From positions 1-64,000 of the forward strand of contig CAJNOL010000720.1 of the NCBI GenBank assembly GCA_905250125.1: a stretch of 64,000 nt of DNA, read 5' to 3'. The position numbers and the translations under genes were made by a program. The first letter of the stretch is position 1. Each line of letters starts with the position of its first letter. Source of the stretch: Rotaria sordida. Taxonomy: Eukaryota > Rotifera > Eurotatoria > Philodinida > Philodinidae. Below are positions 1 to 10,671 of this stretch, piece after piece. Below the pieces are notes generated by a model. That model searched no databases, was not told where the DNA came from, and worked only from the letters and a program-made list of their open reading frames with translations.

Positions 1-437
1 ATTTAGGGGTTGCTCGACATAGAGAGTACGAATAAAATTTCAGAATCGAAAAACTTCTCTCTGAAATTTTAGGAAACCCAAGAATTTTGAGTTTTTATGG
101 CAAACATTATTTCTTTTCGCAAAAATATTTGGAAACCTGTATCAGGATTTCGAACTCTGTCCGTAGAAACAGTCAGAGACCTGAAAAACTGAGAATGTTC
201 TTTAACTATTTTCTCAAATGGCACTAACAGAAGGCAACTAAAAATACAAGATATGGCCACTAGTAATCTAAAACTTTAAAAGTACTTGCATTCTGCTTCG
301 TCAAAGATTAAGCGAGCCTTACTTGTATGTCTATACTAGTGAAAAAAAGTATCGTATAGAAATACATGTTCTTAAGTCGCTACAAACGAAAAAAAAAAGA
401 ACATGTATTTCTTCGAATTCGACTGTTTTCTCTGTAG

Positions 438-579
438 GAACCTGGCATCATCTTCGATCCGTATTCCTATCCAACGCCGACCAGCTATACACAACCGGGA
501 CCAGTAAGTTTTCAGACTTTGCAAAGAGAAATATTCTTTCAACCCTGACTGTTATCAATAGGTGGTGTGGAGTGGCTGA
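438..579 (+). CDS. 3'-terminal exons of an unidentified gene (partial)
   Basis: A candidate exon at 438-503 lies between a good acceptor (ctgtag) and a good donor (gtaagt). It reads a proline/tyrosine/serine-rich peptide (starts EPGIIFDPYSYP) with no stop. It splices in phase to 562-579, which adds VVWSG and a stop. AATAAA signals follow near 690-720, which fits a 3' end. The low-complexity Pro/Tyr tail identifies no family, and upstream exons were not found in the first 437 bases. A longer frame at 323-676 reads through both splice sites and is probably not the protein. Identity unknown; confidence low. Confidence 0.35.
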
Positions 580-1600
580 TGTGTTTCCCTGGTATCAGTC
601 CAAGACACAAGTTACGCTGTCTTCAAAGAAAGAGGAAGATTCTTACAAATATCCGAACTATTTTCTGCTTATTTAAACATCTTTTATTATTCTTTATGAA
701 TAAATAACAGCGAGAATAAATATAAAACAGAGACTGCATAAAAAAAAAACAAGATAAGATTCCAATTATTTTTCATATATAAAAAAAAATAGAGGTCGGT
801 AAGAGTAGATTATTCATGTTTGCATACATGGTCACACGACTTCTGTACACTGCTTGACATAATGCTATATCGTATACTAATATAAGCTCTATTATCTTTG
901 ATTGAGTTAAGAGATAAATTATCTCCTAAGTGCAGATATTTTTAATCGAAAATAAAATTGTATTGTGAAAATTAACTATAATTTAAACATCATTAACGAC
1001 CATAATTATTGAACTTCGACTCGATCTTATGGTGCAAGTATTTTTTGGAAATAATTAAAAATACAGAAATACGCTGGAAATAGTTTTAAATTTTAAATAC
1101 CTAAAAGGAGACCGTAAATTGACGAATTTCATCATCAAATTATTGAGGTTAAGTATCGATGATATATTTAAAAGCCAACTGATCTTTATTCTTAAAATCT
1201 TGAAACGTTATTACAATTAATTGAACATTGTTGTTTAAACACAAATAGACACCTGTACTCATTCTATTCCTATTTACTGTTGTAAATTATAATATAAGAT
1301 TGAAAAAACTTCTAATCTATTCTATTTTCATATCTGTTATTAAACGACATGAAAACTATGAAGAAAATATTGGATTATCTGTATTTTCAAGTCGTTTAAA
1401 TAATGAATTCTCACTCTTAGTAATTGAACACATTATAAAATAGAGTGCAACGTGTAGAGCATTCATGTTATCAAAAGCAGGTAATAAAGGAAGAACAATA
1501 CAAATACGGAATTTCTCATCATTTCTAATCAACAAAAGAAACTTTTTACAATGTTATATAAATAAAGAATACTTTATACTTGAAATAATAATTAAAAATT
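580..1600. other. non-coding AT-rich stretch
   Basis: No coding frame, RNA gene or clear repeat was recognised. AATAAA motifs near 690-720 probably belong to the gene ending at 579. Confidence 0.5.
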
Positions 1601-1606
1601 GTATTT

Positions 1607-2260
1607 TTTTAAAATTAATCTATTTCAATATTTATAAAATGTTTAGCAGCATTAATCATTTGTATATAAGTAGTATGGATCGATGATTCCACTGATTTCA
1701 TTGTCGCTGACCATGGTCCAACCGAACGAACACACTAAATGGAAAATTTAAGTGAAAATAATTTTTGAGATAAATACATATATCACTAGAATCTTATGAG
1801 AATATAACAACTATTTTCGTATTGCTGTTCTAGAAGATCAAGTAAAAAATGATGAATAAATGGTTTTCAAGGTATGTCTAAGAAAACAATGTTTGCACGA
1901 TTAAGTACCAATGGCTACATGGTATTTCACAATTTAATCTCGCAAGGATTCTGTTAACAGCTATTCGATTTAACAACTGATGTAACTGACTTAGTTACTA
2001 ATTCAGATAATAATCAATCATTTTGGTAATTAAACTAATTAATTATAATAAAAATTTTCATATAGAATGGATTTTATCCGATTCAATAGTCTTCGGTTAT
2101 GAATGCATTTGACAAAAATCAAGTAAATCATTTTTCTTAGCTAACTTTATGAATATTCCGTCATTGAATGAAATGTCTTGCTACATCTCGAGCTGTTTGA
2201 CCAAATATAATCAATGCTTCATCATACCATGGCATGTGTGGTACTAATATGCGTGTAATA
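1607..2260 (-). pseudogene. decayed phospholipase D gene
   Basis: Two separated minus-strand blocks match the C-terminal half of eukaryotic phospholipase D. The block at about 2140-2256 reads PHMPWYDEALIIFGQTARDV followed by ARHFIQ, the conserved stretch just before the second HKD region. A stop replaces the residue after HFIQ, where family members have RWN. The block at about 1607-1735, behind an acceptor-like tttag, reads CVRSVGPWSATMKSVESSI and continues to NAAKHFINIE, matching the family 'RS..WS...ESI..AY...I..A.H.IYIENQFF' region before it decays. The 5' half, the HKD catalytic motifs and the C-terminus are absent or unreadable, so no active lipase can be made. Conserved family blocks in the right order make the identification fairly secure. 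Confidence 0.72.
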
Positions 2261-2429
2261 CAATCTATAGTACAGTTAACATTACAAGATTTGACATAAA
2301 AGAACAAAACGAATAATCTTTTCCAATAAAATATCAATTTCTTCTATCAATTTCAGGTGTTGAAGTAGTAACTGATTGTTGTTCTTCGAGAATTTTTTCA
2401 TCATCTTTTCTCACTGTCTAAATAAACCA

Positions 2430-2590
2430 AACTAGGGTGTGGGTGTGAGCGCGAGTATGAATGTGGGTGTAGTTGCCACTATGGATTGGATGTGGCTGTG
2501 GTGGCACCTTTTCTTTTTATCTTTATCCACACCCACACCCGTGCCCTACCCACACCTGCACTCCACCCCACCCCACCCACACCATCTAAA
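2430..2590. repeat. GTGGGTG-rich block followed by its C-rich complement
   Basis: The first half (about 2434-2505) is a run of degenerate GTGTGGGTG units. The second half (about 2526-2583) is a run of CCACACCCACACC units. The two halves can pair as a hairpin. The units resemble the TGTGGG telomere repeat described for bdelloid rotifers (recalled, not checked here). A frame crosses the block but its protein is low complexity and unconvincing. Confidence 0.5.
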
Positions 2591-2861
2591 GAGCCCAAGG
2601 CTCAGTGTCCTTGATACTTTTGGTCAGTATCATATCGAGAAGGAGAACACCACTTGATAATGAATGCTGAAACTTCTCAGAGTTCATAGCAACTAACAAG
2701 TATTCGTGAAGATTCATTATTCTACCCTTAGTTACTGACTGTCGGATGGATGCATCATTGCGGTTGTCAAAAGCTATGCCTTTTATTTATCATTGAGATT
2801 ATATAAACATAGAATATGAAGATTTCGTTTTTTAATAGTCTTGTGGAAGGTTGTGCATTAT

Positions 2862-3275
2862 CTATGTGCTGAAATTGCTCAAGCCGCTGGCGCTTTTTCG
2901 AGTATTCATCGTAAGATCACCAAAATCATTACAATAGGTAGCCAGCGCATTGGTGATCGTCAACTGTCTTCCATCAGGCGTAACCGTCCATGTTACAATC
3001 TCACCATTGCCTGCAGTCTGTGTGAATGAATAACCAGTTGGATAGAAGACTTTTATCAAAGAATAACCTTCCCCACAGCTTGGACTTCCTCCTCCGATGA
3101 GTAATAGGTATGAATCTTGACGCATACCAATAACGATGCCGGTGATGCAACGGCACTTTGTTGCATCGCATTGGCCTGCCATTTTGAATGGACCCGTCCA
3201 TGGCCCTGCCGACTGACCTAAGCTTATACTAACTGTCAGCAGAGCAATGAAGCAGCAAAGTAAAAGTGTTTGCAT
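2862..3275 (-). CDS. small secreted protein, family not recognised
   Basis: This is an intronless 137-residue frame. It begins with a typical signal peptide (basic-free hydrophobic stretch to about residue 20, cleavage probable after SLGQ). The mature part is about 117 residues with several cysteines (including CDATKCRC and a GGGSPSCGEG turn) and alternating strand-like segments, suggesting a disulphide-bonded beta-rich extracellular domain. There is no membrane segment. The start is the first ATG and leads directly into the signal sequence. It stands alone between repeats, with no partner genes nearby. I do not recognise the family. Its secreted character is clear; its function is unknown. 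Confidence 0.7.
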   Translation of the reverse strand: MQTLLLCCFIALLTVSISLGQSAGPWTGPFKMAGQCDATKCRCITGIVIGMRQDSYLLLIGGGSPSCGEGYSLIKVFYPTGYSFTQTAGNGEIVTWTVTPDGRQLTITNALATYCNDFGDLTMNTRKSASGLSNFST

Positions 3276-3768
3276 TGTACAGTGAAATTTGCTTGTCAGT
3301 AACAGAGGTTCAGTAAGTGATGTCGATTAAACGTACCATTGATGCACGGCTGTTACTTATATACAATTTCTTACTTTCTAGTTTTTTAATCGTTCTATGA
3401 TTAATCAGCAAGTGGTACTGCGTAATTTCATCTATATTTAGGACTCTCGAGTGAAACTGCGTATGACAATAATATCATGCTGTGAGCAATTCACACTCAA
3501 AAAAGGTGTAAAAAAAATAGAACATGAAAAATATTTTACTGCGTAATTTCATCTATATTCAGGACAAGAAGGTAGAAGAGCTGATTGCAATTAAAGCAAT
3601 CGTTAGCAATCATGAGCAATCAATGGCAATCATCCGTAATCAACGGTAATCACTGGCAATCATCGGCAATCAATAGCAATCAAGATTATTTTTGAAACAA
3701 ATCTTACAAAATAATTATTTTGCATTAGAGACGAAACGTGCCATTACATCAAGGAATCGGTGGATTAA

Positions 3769-4170
3769 GACTAGAGTCCGACGTAATCATAGAATCGTAA
3801 CCAAAGAAAAAAAGATTGTCTGATAATAATTTTCATGTTTGATACGAAAAAAAATACTTTTGATTTGATCCTTTGTATTCAGAATTTTCTCCTCTACAAA
3901 ATGATGTGTAAAATTTGAGGATACAATAACCTATACGAGAGAAAACAACGACACATTTGTCGTGACTAGAACTGATCACAACAAACATACCGTTGTTTTC
4001 TCTCGTGTAGATCATTGTATCCTCAAATTTTATACATCATTTTGTAGAGGAGAAAATTCTGAATACGAAGGATCAAATCAAAAGTATTTTTTTCATATCA
4101 AGCATGAAAATTATTATCAGACAACCGTTTTTCTTTGGTCACGATTCTATGATCACATCGGACTCTAGTC
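3769..4170. repeat. foldback element with 180-bp inverted arms
   Basis: The left arm (3769-3950) and right arm (3991-4170) are near-perfect inverted copies around a 40-bp spacer. The outer ends read GACTAGAGTCCG and its complement CGGACTCTAGTC. A small frame reads from each arm and is only the palindrome read twice. The structure resembles a non-autonomous foldback DNA transposon; no target duplication was clear. Confidence 0.85.
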
Positions 4171-4399
4171 GAGAAGTAGATGGGCTTTGCTAAGCAGGTA
4201 GAGTGGACAATTTATGTTATTTTAATTTTATGTATTTATTGATCAATGAATCGTTACTATTATTGAAAAATAGACTGAGATCGACCAAGATAAGTAAGCT
4301 CGGCGTGTAAACTCAAAATTTTAAGCATACTTTTCCATCCAAATTTTGCTCATAAGATTTGAATCCATACTTTCTGATTATATTTAGCCATGAGTTTTC

Positions 4400-4610
4400 G
4401 GACTCTTTCTGATTGTATTGCAGCAACTTATTGGGAACTATCTGGACACTATGCCTGCAGCTTTTCTAGGCCTACCTGGACATCATAGCAGTAACTGCAT
4501 AAGGCAAATCTGGGCATTGTATCTGCAGCTTTTTAAGAGCTATCTAAACACCTTATCAGTAATCTTTTTAGGCCTGCCTAAGTCTACGGCTAAAGTACTT
4601 ATCCTAATTT
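4400..4610. repeat. degenerate tandem repeat, about 35-bp unit
   Basis: Four to five diverged copies of a unit of roughly 35 bp follow one another, each with a core like 'ctayctggacaycatagcagtaact..tttaggc'. The run is open in one frame, so it could be a relic of a repetitive coding region, but no family is recognisable. Confidence 0.55.
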
Positions 4611-4619
4611 TATCATAAG

Positions 4620-6300
4620 CTTCAACTGATCGCTAAAGCGTTAATATCAAGTTTTACTCTTTCTGTTAACATTTAATTTAATTAAAATTAAATGATTAAG
4701 TGATTGGAGTAAAGGTAATACCATTCTATTTCTATATTTTGTGGTCAGGCAAGGTCTTTGTTCAAGAATATAGCTGAGTTTTAAAAAACTCTATCAAAAA
4801 TGTTCAGACTGGAATAATCTAAATCTCTACAGATGGTTTATGAAAATCTTGAAGTTTGATGTTTTCGACTTCAGAAGATTAACTTGCAATAGATTTAATC
4901 ATGTTTTACAAAATTTTCGTACGTTATGGAAATAGGTTTACCCTGGATGAAAAACTGAAACTCAAAAATTTCTACCAACCAACTGTAGATTTGGATTGAT
5001 CGACTCCAAAAATCTGCAGTCAAGTCTTATAAATTGCAGCTATTTTCATCAAATAGACCTCTCCTGACAGAAAAAATTGAAATGGAATAGCATCATTATT
5101 ACCTCTATCACAGAGTTTTAAGTTAACTATCTTGAGGGTGTGAGGTAGGTGTATGGGTGAGGAAACGACAGCACCCACATCCACAACAATCTTGAATTCG
5201 ATAGGATTCATTAAATATATGGCAATGATTTCATTTCATATTCGTTTAAAAAAAATAAACATCTACTTGTAACGAGACAAGTATATTATCGATTGTAGAC
5301 ATATAAATATTTGATAAGATTTATATTTTTCAAAATAGTATAATGAATATATTTCTTGTCACTCATTAATTTTAAAATTCGTTGTACTTCTCAATAGTTC
5401 GATAAGTTAAAATCAATAAGTGAAAAGTAAAAATCGAATTATTTATTAATAAGGTGTTTAAATTTCTTCATGAACTACTAACTTTTCTCAATTGTTTGTA
5501 TATTTTATTTTCATTTTGATAGAAATGCACTCTAGATATTTCGAATACTTTTCAGATTTCATGTATATAAACTTAAAAATTCTTCTACTAGCACAACAAT
5601 GAAAAAATATCATCGTTCAGAGGAAGTCATGAAAGATATCATATAAGGATATGGATCTTGCTTTCGCACCCATATCCTCATTTATGTTATCAAATATAAT
5701 ATATATTTTAATAATATATGCTCAAAAATGAGAGACATATGTGACTATCGACATTTTGTTCTTCTATTTATTCTAATACAAATTTATTGTATCTTGTTTT
5801 TTTCAATTACGTTTGTGTTTGACATGAAATAAATGATCAAAAACAATTGTTAGATGTTTATCTATTCTAAGTATTTTCAATAGAGTAAACAGATTAGAAG
5901 AATTTCGTTGAGAATTATTTGATGATCAATCATATTTTTGTCCATTAATATCCTAATGATCTTTTCATTAGAATTTAATGATTTCGTCGAGGTAGACATT
6001 TTTTCATTGGTTTGCTTTTATAATGACAGTAATAGTTATAGATGAAAGGTATTTTATTCTCTAATTCATAAATACCTATTATGAAGTTTTCTATTAGAGA
6101 AAATAACAATAAACTTATTGATCGTATTTTTGTAGTGTGTTGAAACACAAATTACATCATTTTATAAATCAAAGAATAAATAATAGAAAATACTAACCAT
6201 TTATTAAATAAAAACGAACGTTTGGTAAAAGTATCATGTTGGATAAACGAGAAACATCAATAAAACTATTATTGAAAATTAGTCTTTTGAATTTTTATTA
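4620..6300. other. non-coding AT-rich stretch
   Basis: No gene was recognised. Near 5130-5200 lies another short G-rich to C-rich pair (ttgagggtgtgaggtaggtgt ... cacccacatcc), similar to the blocks at 2430 and 12015. Confidence 0.5.
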
Positions 6301-6305
6301 AGAAT

Positions 6306-7262
6306 CTATTTTGTAGCTAATATTCGAAATTTGTCATTTTTTTCTAAATATCCAATTCGATTGAAACAGGGATGTATTTGATGTACCCTAGTTAAGTCAC
6401 CAATTCGATTATCCTTGGTCAATATTTCTCTGATATAACAATCAAATCGAGACAAATGATACAATCGATTGATCAGACCATCAGCTAAATCGATAAACGA
6501 CGTACGATATACAGTTTGTAAATACAAATGTTCAATGTTAGGTGTATAAGTAAGAATATTGTCAATATCATTAAAAGTTAGTTCGGTATAATCACTCCAA
6601 AGAGTCAACCGACGAAGTGGATGATTTACTGGCGGAGACAATGTGACAATATTATTATTGTTATACAATATATGAACTTGAAGATGATGAAGTTTAGGAC
6701 ATGAAGTCAGAATGGCTAGAACAGATATTGGTTTACAAGAAAGGATTGATACAAATTCGAGAGAAGATGATATAGTCCATAAATTACAAGTAGACTCATC
6801 GATACAGCCCAAATTAATGTGACGAAGAGATGGAAATTTATTGGAGAACACATCACAAATTAATTGCCGTGGCGGAGTAAATTCAGATCCTAACAAAAAA
6901 GATAGATGAGTCAAATTGGGAATAATTTTCGGCTGAATTTGTTTGAGATGTTTTGAGTTTCCATCACATAATATCAATGTATGTAAATTTGTAAATAGAC
7001 TAAAATCACAATCGATGGATGTTTGAATTATCAATCGATTTATATAAGAAGCATATAATTTCATCAACAATGGATCAATTTTCTCACCGAAAATTAATGA
7101 TAGATTTTGATAAGTTAGAAAAATATTGTTCAATCGTGAATTGAGTCCCCAAAAAGCATTATATAAATGTTCAATGTTGATGAAAGTGAATAAATAGAAA
7201 AATAATTCATTTGGAAGTTCTTCAAGTGTGGTACATACACCTAAAATATATTTGTACAACAA
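6306..7262 (-). CDS. F-box protein with leucine-rich C-terminus
   Basis: The 318-residue frame opens with an F-box at about residues 12-50 (LEELPNELFFYLFTFINIEH, then a LYNAF...LNSRLN helix). Through this motif F-box proteins bind Skp1 in SCF ubiquitin ligases. The rest (about 60-318) is a series of irregular leucine-rich repeats (L..L.L....L..L pattern with INLGC, LHHLQVHIL and IEHLYLQTVY segments), the usual substrate-binding part. This F-box/LRR type is strongly expanded in bdelloid genomes. The first ten residues precede the motif unusually closely, and an acceptor-like tttag lies just inside the frame, so the true start may be in an unseen upstream exon. Substrate unknown. Neighbours are unrelated. 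Confidence 0.72.
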   Translation of the reverse strand: MLYKYILGVCTTLEELPNELFFYLFTFINIEHLYNAFWGLNSRLNNIFLTYQNLSLIFGEKIDPLLMKLYASYINRLIIQTSIDCDFSLFTNLHTLILCDGNSKHLKQIQPKIIPNLTHLSFLLGSEFTPPRQLICDVFSNKFPSLRHINLGCIDESTCNLWTISSSLEFVSILSCKPISVLAILTSCPKLHHLQVHILYNNNNIVTLSPPVNHPLRRLTLWSDYTELTFNDIDNILTYTPNIEHLYLQTVYRTSFIDLADGLINRLYHLSRFDCYIREILTKDNRIGDLTRVHQIHPCFNRIGYLEKNDKFRILATK

Positions 7263-7946
7263 AATATTGCTCTGATCAATTCTAACGTATTGGAAATATT
7301 TTTTTTCTAAAGCATGGCGCTATTCATAATAGAATGTTCAATACTATTTTAATCATGATTTTAGACATTATCTTCATTTAATAGTACATTTTACGGAAAG
7401 GAAAAAAAGAGTGAAGTTTACCAGTTGAAGATATTTTCATGGTTTTTTTTAATGCAAGGGTAGTTTTCTCGATTTTTGGGATTACTGAAGAACGACTCAT
7501 CAGAAAAATTTGAAATTTTTAGAATAGGGAGATCTTAATGAGTAGAGCAAAAGTTGTTATCGATTCAAAGTTTCCAGATATTATTTTCTATGAGACATTG
7601 GGCGTACAATGACGAAAAATCATTCCCTCATTTCTTCGAGCTACTGTGTTTGATCGAACTGAAAATTTGTTTTACAAACACTAGACACTGTTTGGGATTG
7701 GTATCGTTTTTTCTGTCCTTCGAATAAAAAAAGCCAAAATATCGCATGTTACTTTGAAGCTTGGTCGGACGTACTTAGTTGAAGACACGAAGATGTTTCT
7801 CCATTTTTTTCATGAAAATGTTGATTTGAAAAACATGCGAAATAATGTACACTTGTCTCTAATTTGATTTCTTCTCAAATTTTTTTAACTTTTAAAGACA
7901 AGTTTTAGATCTTAAAATATACTCAGTAGATAGATACTACTGCTGA

Positions 7947-9100
7947 CTATACAATGACTACAAAAAACAACAATTTTAGGTCACGACACAAGCGAGAGGG
8001 TATCCTTAAAGATTTTAGTCTTTTGCTGGTAATGACATGTATTTGTAACTTACTGTCTTCAATGTATTGGATAGCGTCAGCGTTCTGCCTCACTTGGGTA
8101 TCATTATTTGCATCCGGAATAGTAATTTGGACTTGTATTGAATCTGTTTTCAGCTTCTAAAAAAAAAAAATATATTGTCAGAATTCAATCATATACCTAA
8201 GATTTTACATCTAATAAAGATATAGATTTGTCATAAGCAAAATCTAGATTAGAATTTGTTGTTGAATCCAAAACATTTGGTATTTTTCTAATGAACAAAT
8301 TAGACAATGTATTGAAAACGTTACTGATTACTGATGAAACTGAATGTGTCTTCAACTTTTCACAATCACTTCGTGAACCTGAAAATGAATGAAATTCTTT
8401 TTAAACAATGTTCAATACATAATAACAACACACCTTTAAAAATAATTTGTCCTTTTCGATATTGTCCGTTTATTTCGATAAAACAAACATCATTTACATT
8501 AGTAAATTCAGGTGATTTGAAAATTGCTGATTGAGGTATCGTAGAAATAATGTTGCTGTTTTCCCACTGTACAGCACAAAAACTTTCATTACAAACAGAA
8601 ATTCCATGTGTATCTGTATTAGAGTTCGATGCTACAATTAAATCAATAATGAAAGTAATAATTGGACTATAAGTAACGGTTAGATGTATGTTAGTTACTC
8701 GATGTAGCATATATAGGTTTCAAATGTTGAACAGGTGGAAGATCACTATGCAAAAGCTTTTCATTAGATCTGTAATGGAAATATGTAGCTGGACTACAGA
8801 CAAGCATTTGAACTGGAAGATGTCGATCAGTCTTGAAACGTCTGTCAAGTTGATTGGGTGTGTCTTTTTCAATATTAACGTCATTTAGTGCAATGATCCG
8901 ATCAAAATTTTTGATGCCTGTTCGATACGCCAGGCTCGATTTCCAATCACCATAAAATTCAATATAATGAAAACGTTCTTTTCGATGATAACGTAGAAAA
9001 ATGCCTAACTTCTGTTGTGGAATCGCACGTTGCATTGTACATAATCGAATATCATCTTTTTCGTAAATCAAACTAATGTTTTCATCAATAGATGCTGAAT
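7947..9100 (-). CDS. PDZ-domain protein, 5' end missing
   Basis: Four exons fit in phase: 9100-8699, 8631-8434, 8378-8209 and 8156-7947, with GT-AG introns of 67, 55 and 52 bp. The first exon carries a PDZ domain: KLGIFLRYHRK (carboxylate-binding loop GIF), then AYRTGIKNFDRIIALNDVNI, then a LVCSPATY end, a pattern seen in NHERF-type PDZ domains. PDZ domains bind C-terminal tails of partner proteins. The second exon encodes a short strand-rich module (SFCAVQWEN..ISTIP..AI and VNDVCFIEINGQYRKGQ) that I cannot name. The tail is about 125 residues and ends in a hydrophobic stretch. The first exon starts inside a codon after a tatacag acceptor, so at least one upstream exon is missing; none was found up to 9,960. 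If intron 3 is not removed the reading frame stops at 8197. Partial or decaying gene; PDZ call good, overall model moderate. Confidence 0.6.
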
Positions 9101-9119
9101 CTGTATAAAAAAATAACAA

Positions 9120-9960
9120 AATTCATCGTCATACAGTCAATAACCGTGTTGTCCTTTACAAAAGTGTTCTTTGAAAATAAATTTTAATAGATTTATCGAG
9201 ATTAAATATTATTTATTAAATGACTTAGCTCTCTTATTCTTTACTCAATACATTTATCAAGTTTGTTCTAAATCAATTCTGAAAACTTTTATTATATTAT
9301 CCGATTTAACAGAATAACTGAGTTGTCATACTAAATTTATATCGCACTGTTCATATGTATAAAATCCCGAAGACTTCAAAACTACAAGATTATACAAATG
9401 GTAAATCTTTTGAAAGGAATCCTCTTTCCCGAGGTTTCTCAGAAGCGAATTGACAAAAATTATTAGAGATTCAACATGTCTCAAGGCTTTTCTTTCGAAA
9501 AAATAAGAGACACAAGACTATATCTTTTAGGGCTGAAATTTTATTGTAACAACTAGACTAAAATCTGACTATGCACTATTTCTGAAAAATATTTTTTCTT
9601 GAAACTCAGTAAAAATCAATATGTTGAAGACACTTTTAGACAACTTCAAAACTTTTTTGTTTTTAGAATCTAATTTTTCAGAAAAATGCAAAAAGAAGTT
9701 GCAAAATCGACGTCTTTAAAACTTCTTTTAGATACAAAGTAATTTTTGTCTCCTTAAAATCTACTCATTCGATAGAAGACATTTAAATATATTATATATA
9801 TATATCGAACATAAAAATAAAAAACTGAAAATCTTTGATTGAGAGACAGAGATTCTCTTAAGGATTAGAACTTTAATTCGTCAATAAAAAAATAACAATT
9901 GACATAGCGAACGTTAATTATCATTATTTTGTAATATCTATTTCTATTTTTCTGCGCCCT
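9120..9960. other. non-coding stretch upstream of the PDZ gene
   Basis: No exon with a usable donor for the PDZ gene and no other gene was recognised. An (AT)n run lies at about 9790-9805. Confidence 0.45.
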
Positions 9961-10069
9961 TTAGGAAGCTGCGAGTCCACGTTCTTGTGGACCCGGATGC
10001 GACAAAAAAATGAAACTTTGGACTTGGGCCCGGTCGGATTTGAATCTGGAACGACCCGCAGCTCCCTGA
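9961..10069. repeat. short GC-rich element with inverted ends
   Basis: The block is far richer in G+C than its surroundings. Its ends read AGGAAGCTGCG and CGCAGCTCCCT, near-inverted. It holds a small perfect hairpin, GTCCAC-gttctt-GTGGAC. On the minus strand at 10036-10046 GATTCAAATCC resembles the RNA polymerase III B box (GGTTCGAATCC). No matching A box or tRNA fold was found, so this is not called as a tRNA. It may be a small tRNA-derived or MITE-like insertion. Confidence 0.35.
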
Positions 10070-10112
10070 TCCCTTCCCCTCCCGAAAAAAAAAATTTTGG
10101 AAAGCGATGCTT

Positions 10113-10671
10113 TTATTTACCATAATGCTCTATAATCCATGTTTGAAACATTTTGGGTGGATCAATTCCCAATCCAAACATTTGTTTAGTATTACCTCGA
10201 TTATCAAGATATTCAATCACACGGCCAAAGTCTGTGACATTAATACTTTTGTCTGATTTTAAAGCTTCTGCATCAGCAACTTTACTAAGAGGAACAAGAA
10301 CATAGTACCATGCTGGTATTTCTTTATGTTGGCCACGAAAGATGTATACAGATTCGCCGAAAATTTGTTCTGTTAGAATTGTTTTAGGTCTATTGCCATA
10401 ACTTGTAAGTGAATTCTGCAAAAATATAGTAAAAAATTAATTAACACCTTTTGGCTTATATAAACGATAAAACTAAAATATTTTTGTTTTCTATCTCAAT
10501 TAAATTGCAATGAATTCTATTGTTTTAAATGTTTTTAAAATGCACGTATTTGAATAAAATATGCGAGAAGCACGCATGAATATTTAATAAAATTTTGATT
10601 TAATCTAAATTTTCTTAATTAATTTTTCTATAGTAGAAAATTACCTGTAATTTTTGGTATAATTTAGCCAT
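10113..10671 (-). CDS. small two-exon protein, function unknown
   Basis: Exon 1 (10671-10645) encodes MAKLYQKLQ and exon 2 (10415-10113) the remainder, giving 109 residues. The donor is cag|gtaa, the acceptor ttgcag, phase 0, intron 229 bp. There is no signal peptide or membrane segment, so it is probably intracellular. The recognisable core is IPAWYYVLVPLSKV, then INVTDFGRVIEYL and GLGIDPPKMFQTWI. Compact single-domain bacterial proteins with an 'AWYYVLV...LTDYG' core are known to me only vaguely, so relation to them is a guess. Reading frame, splice phase and stop are consistent, so the gene itself is well supported. Confidence 0.65.

Noticed and set aside
2439-2657. 72-residue frame over the G-rich/C-rich block
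   Set aside because: Composition follows the simple repeat; no domain.
3833-4168. Two similar small frames on opposite strands
   Set aside because: They are the same palindrome arm read in both directions.
7954-8160. 68-residue plus-strand frame resembling a membrane peptide
   Set aside because: The opposite strand carries the last exon of the PDZ gene, with in-phase splicing and better composition.
10030-10069. tRNA gene on the minus strand
   Set aside because: Only a B-box-like word; no acceptor stem, anticodon arm or A box.
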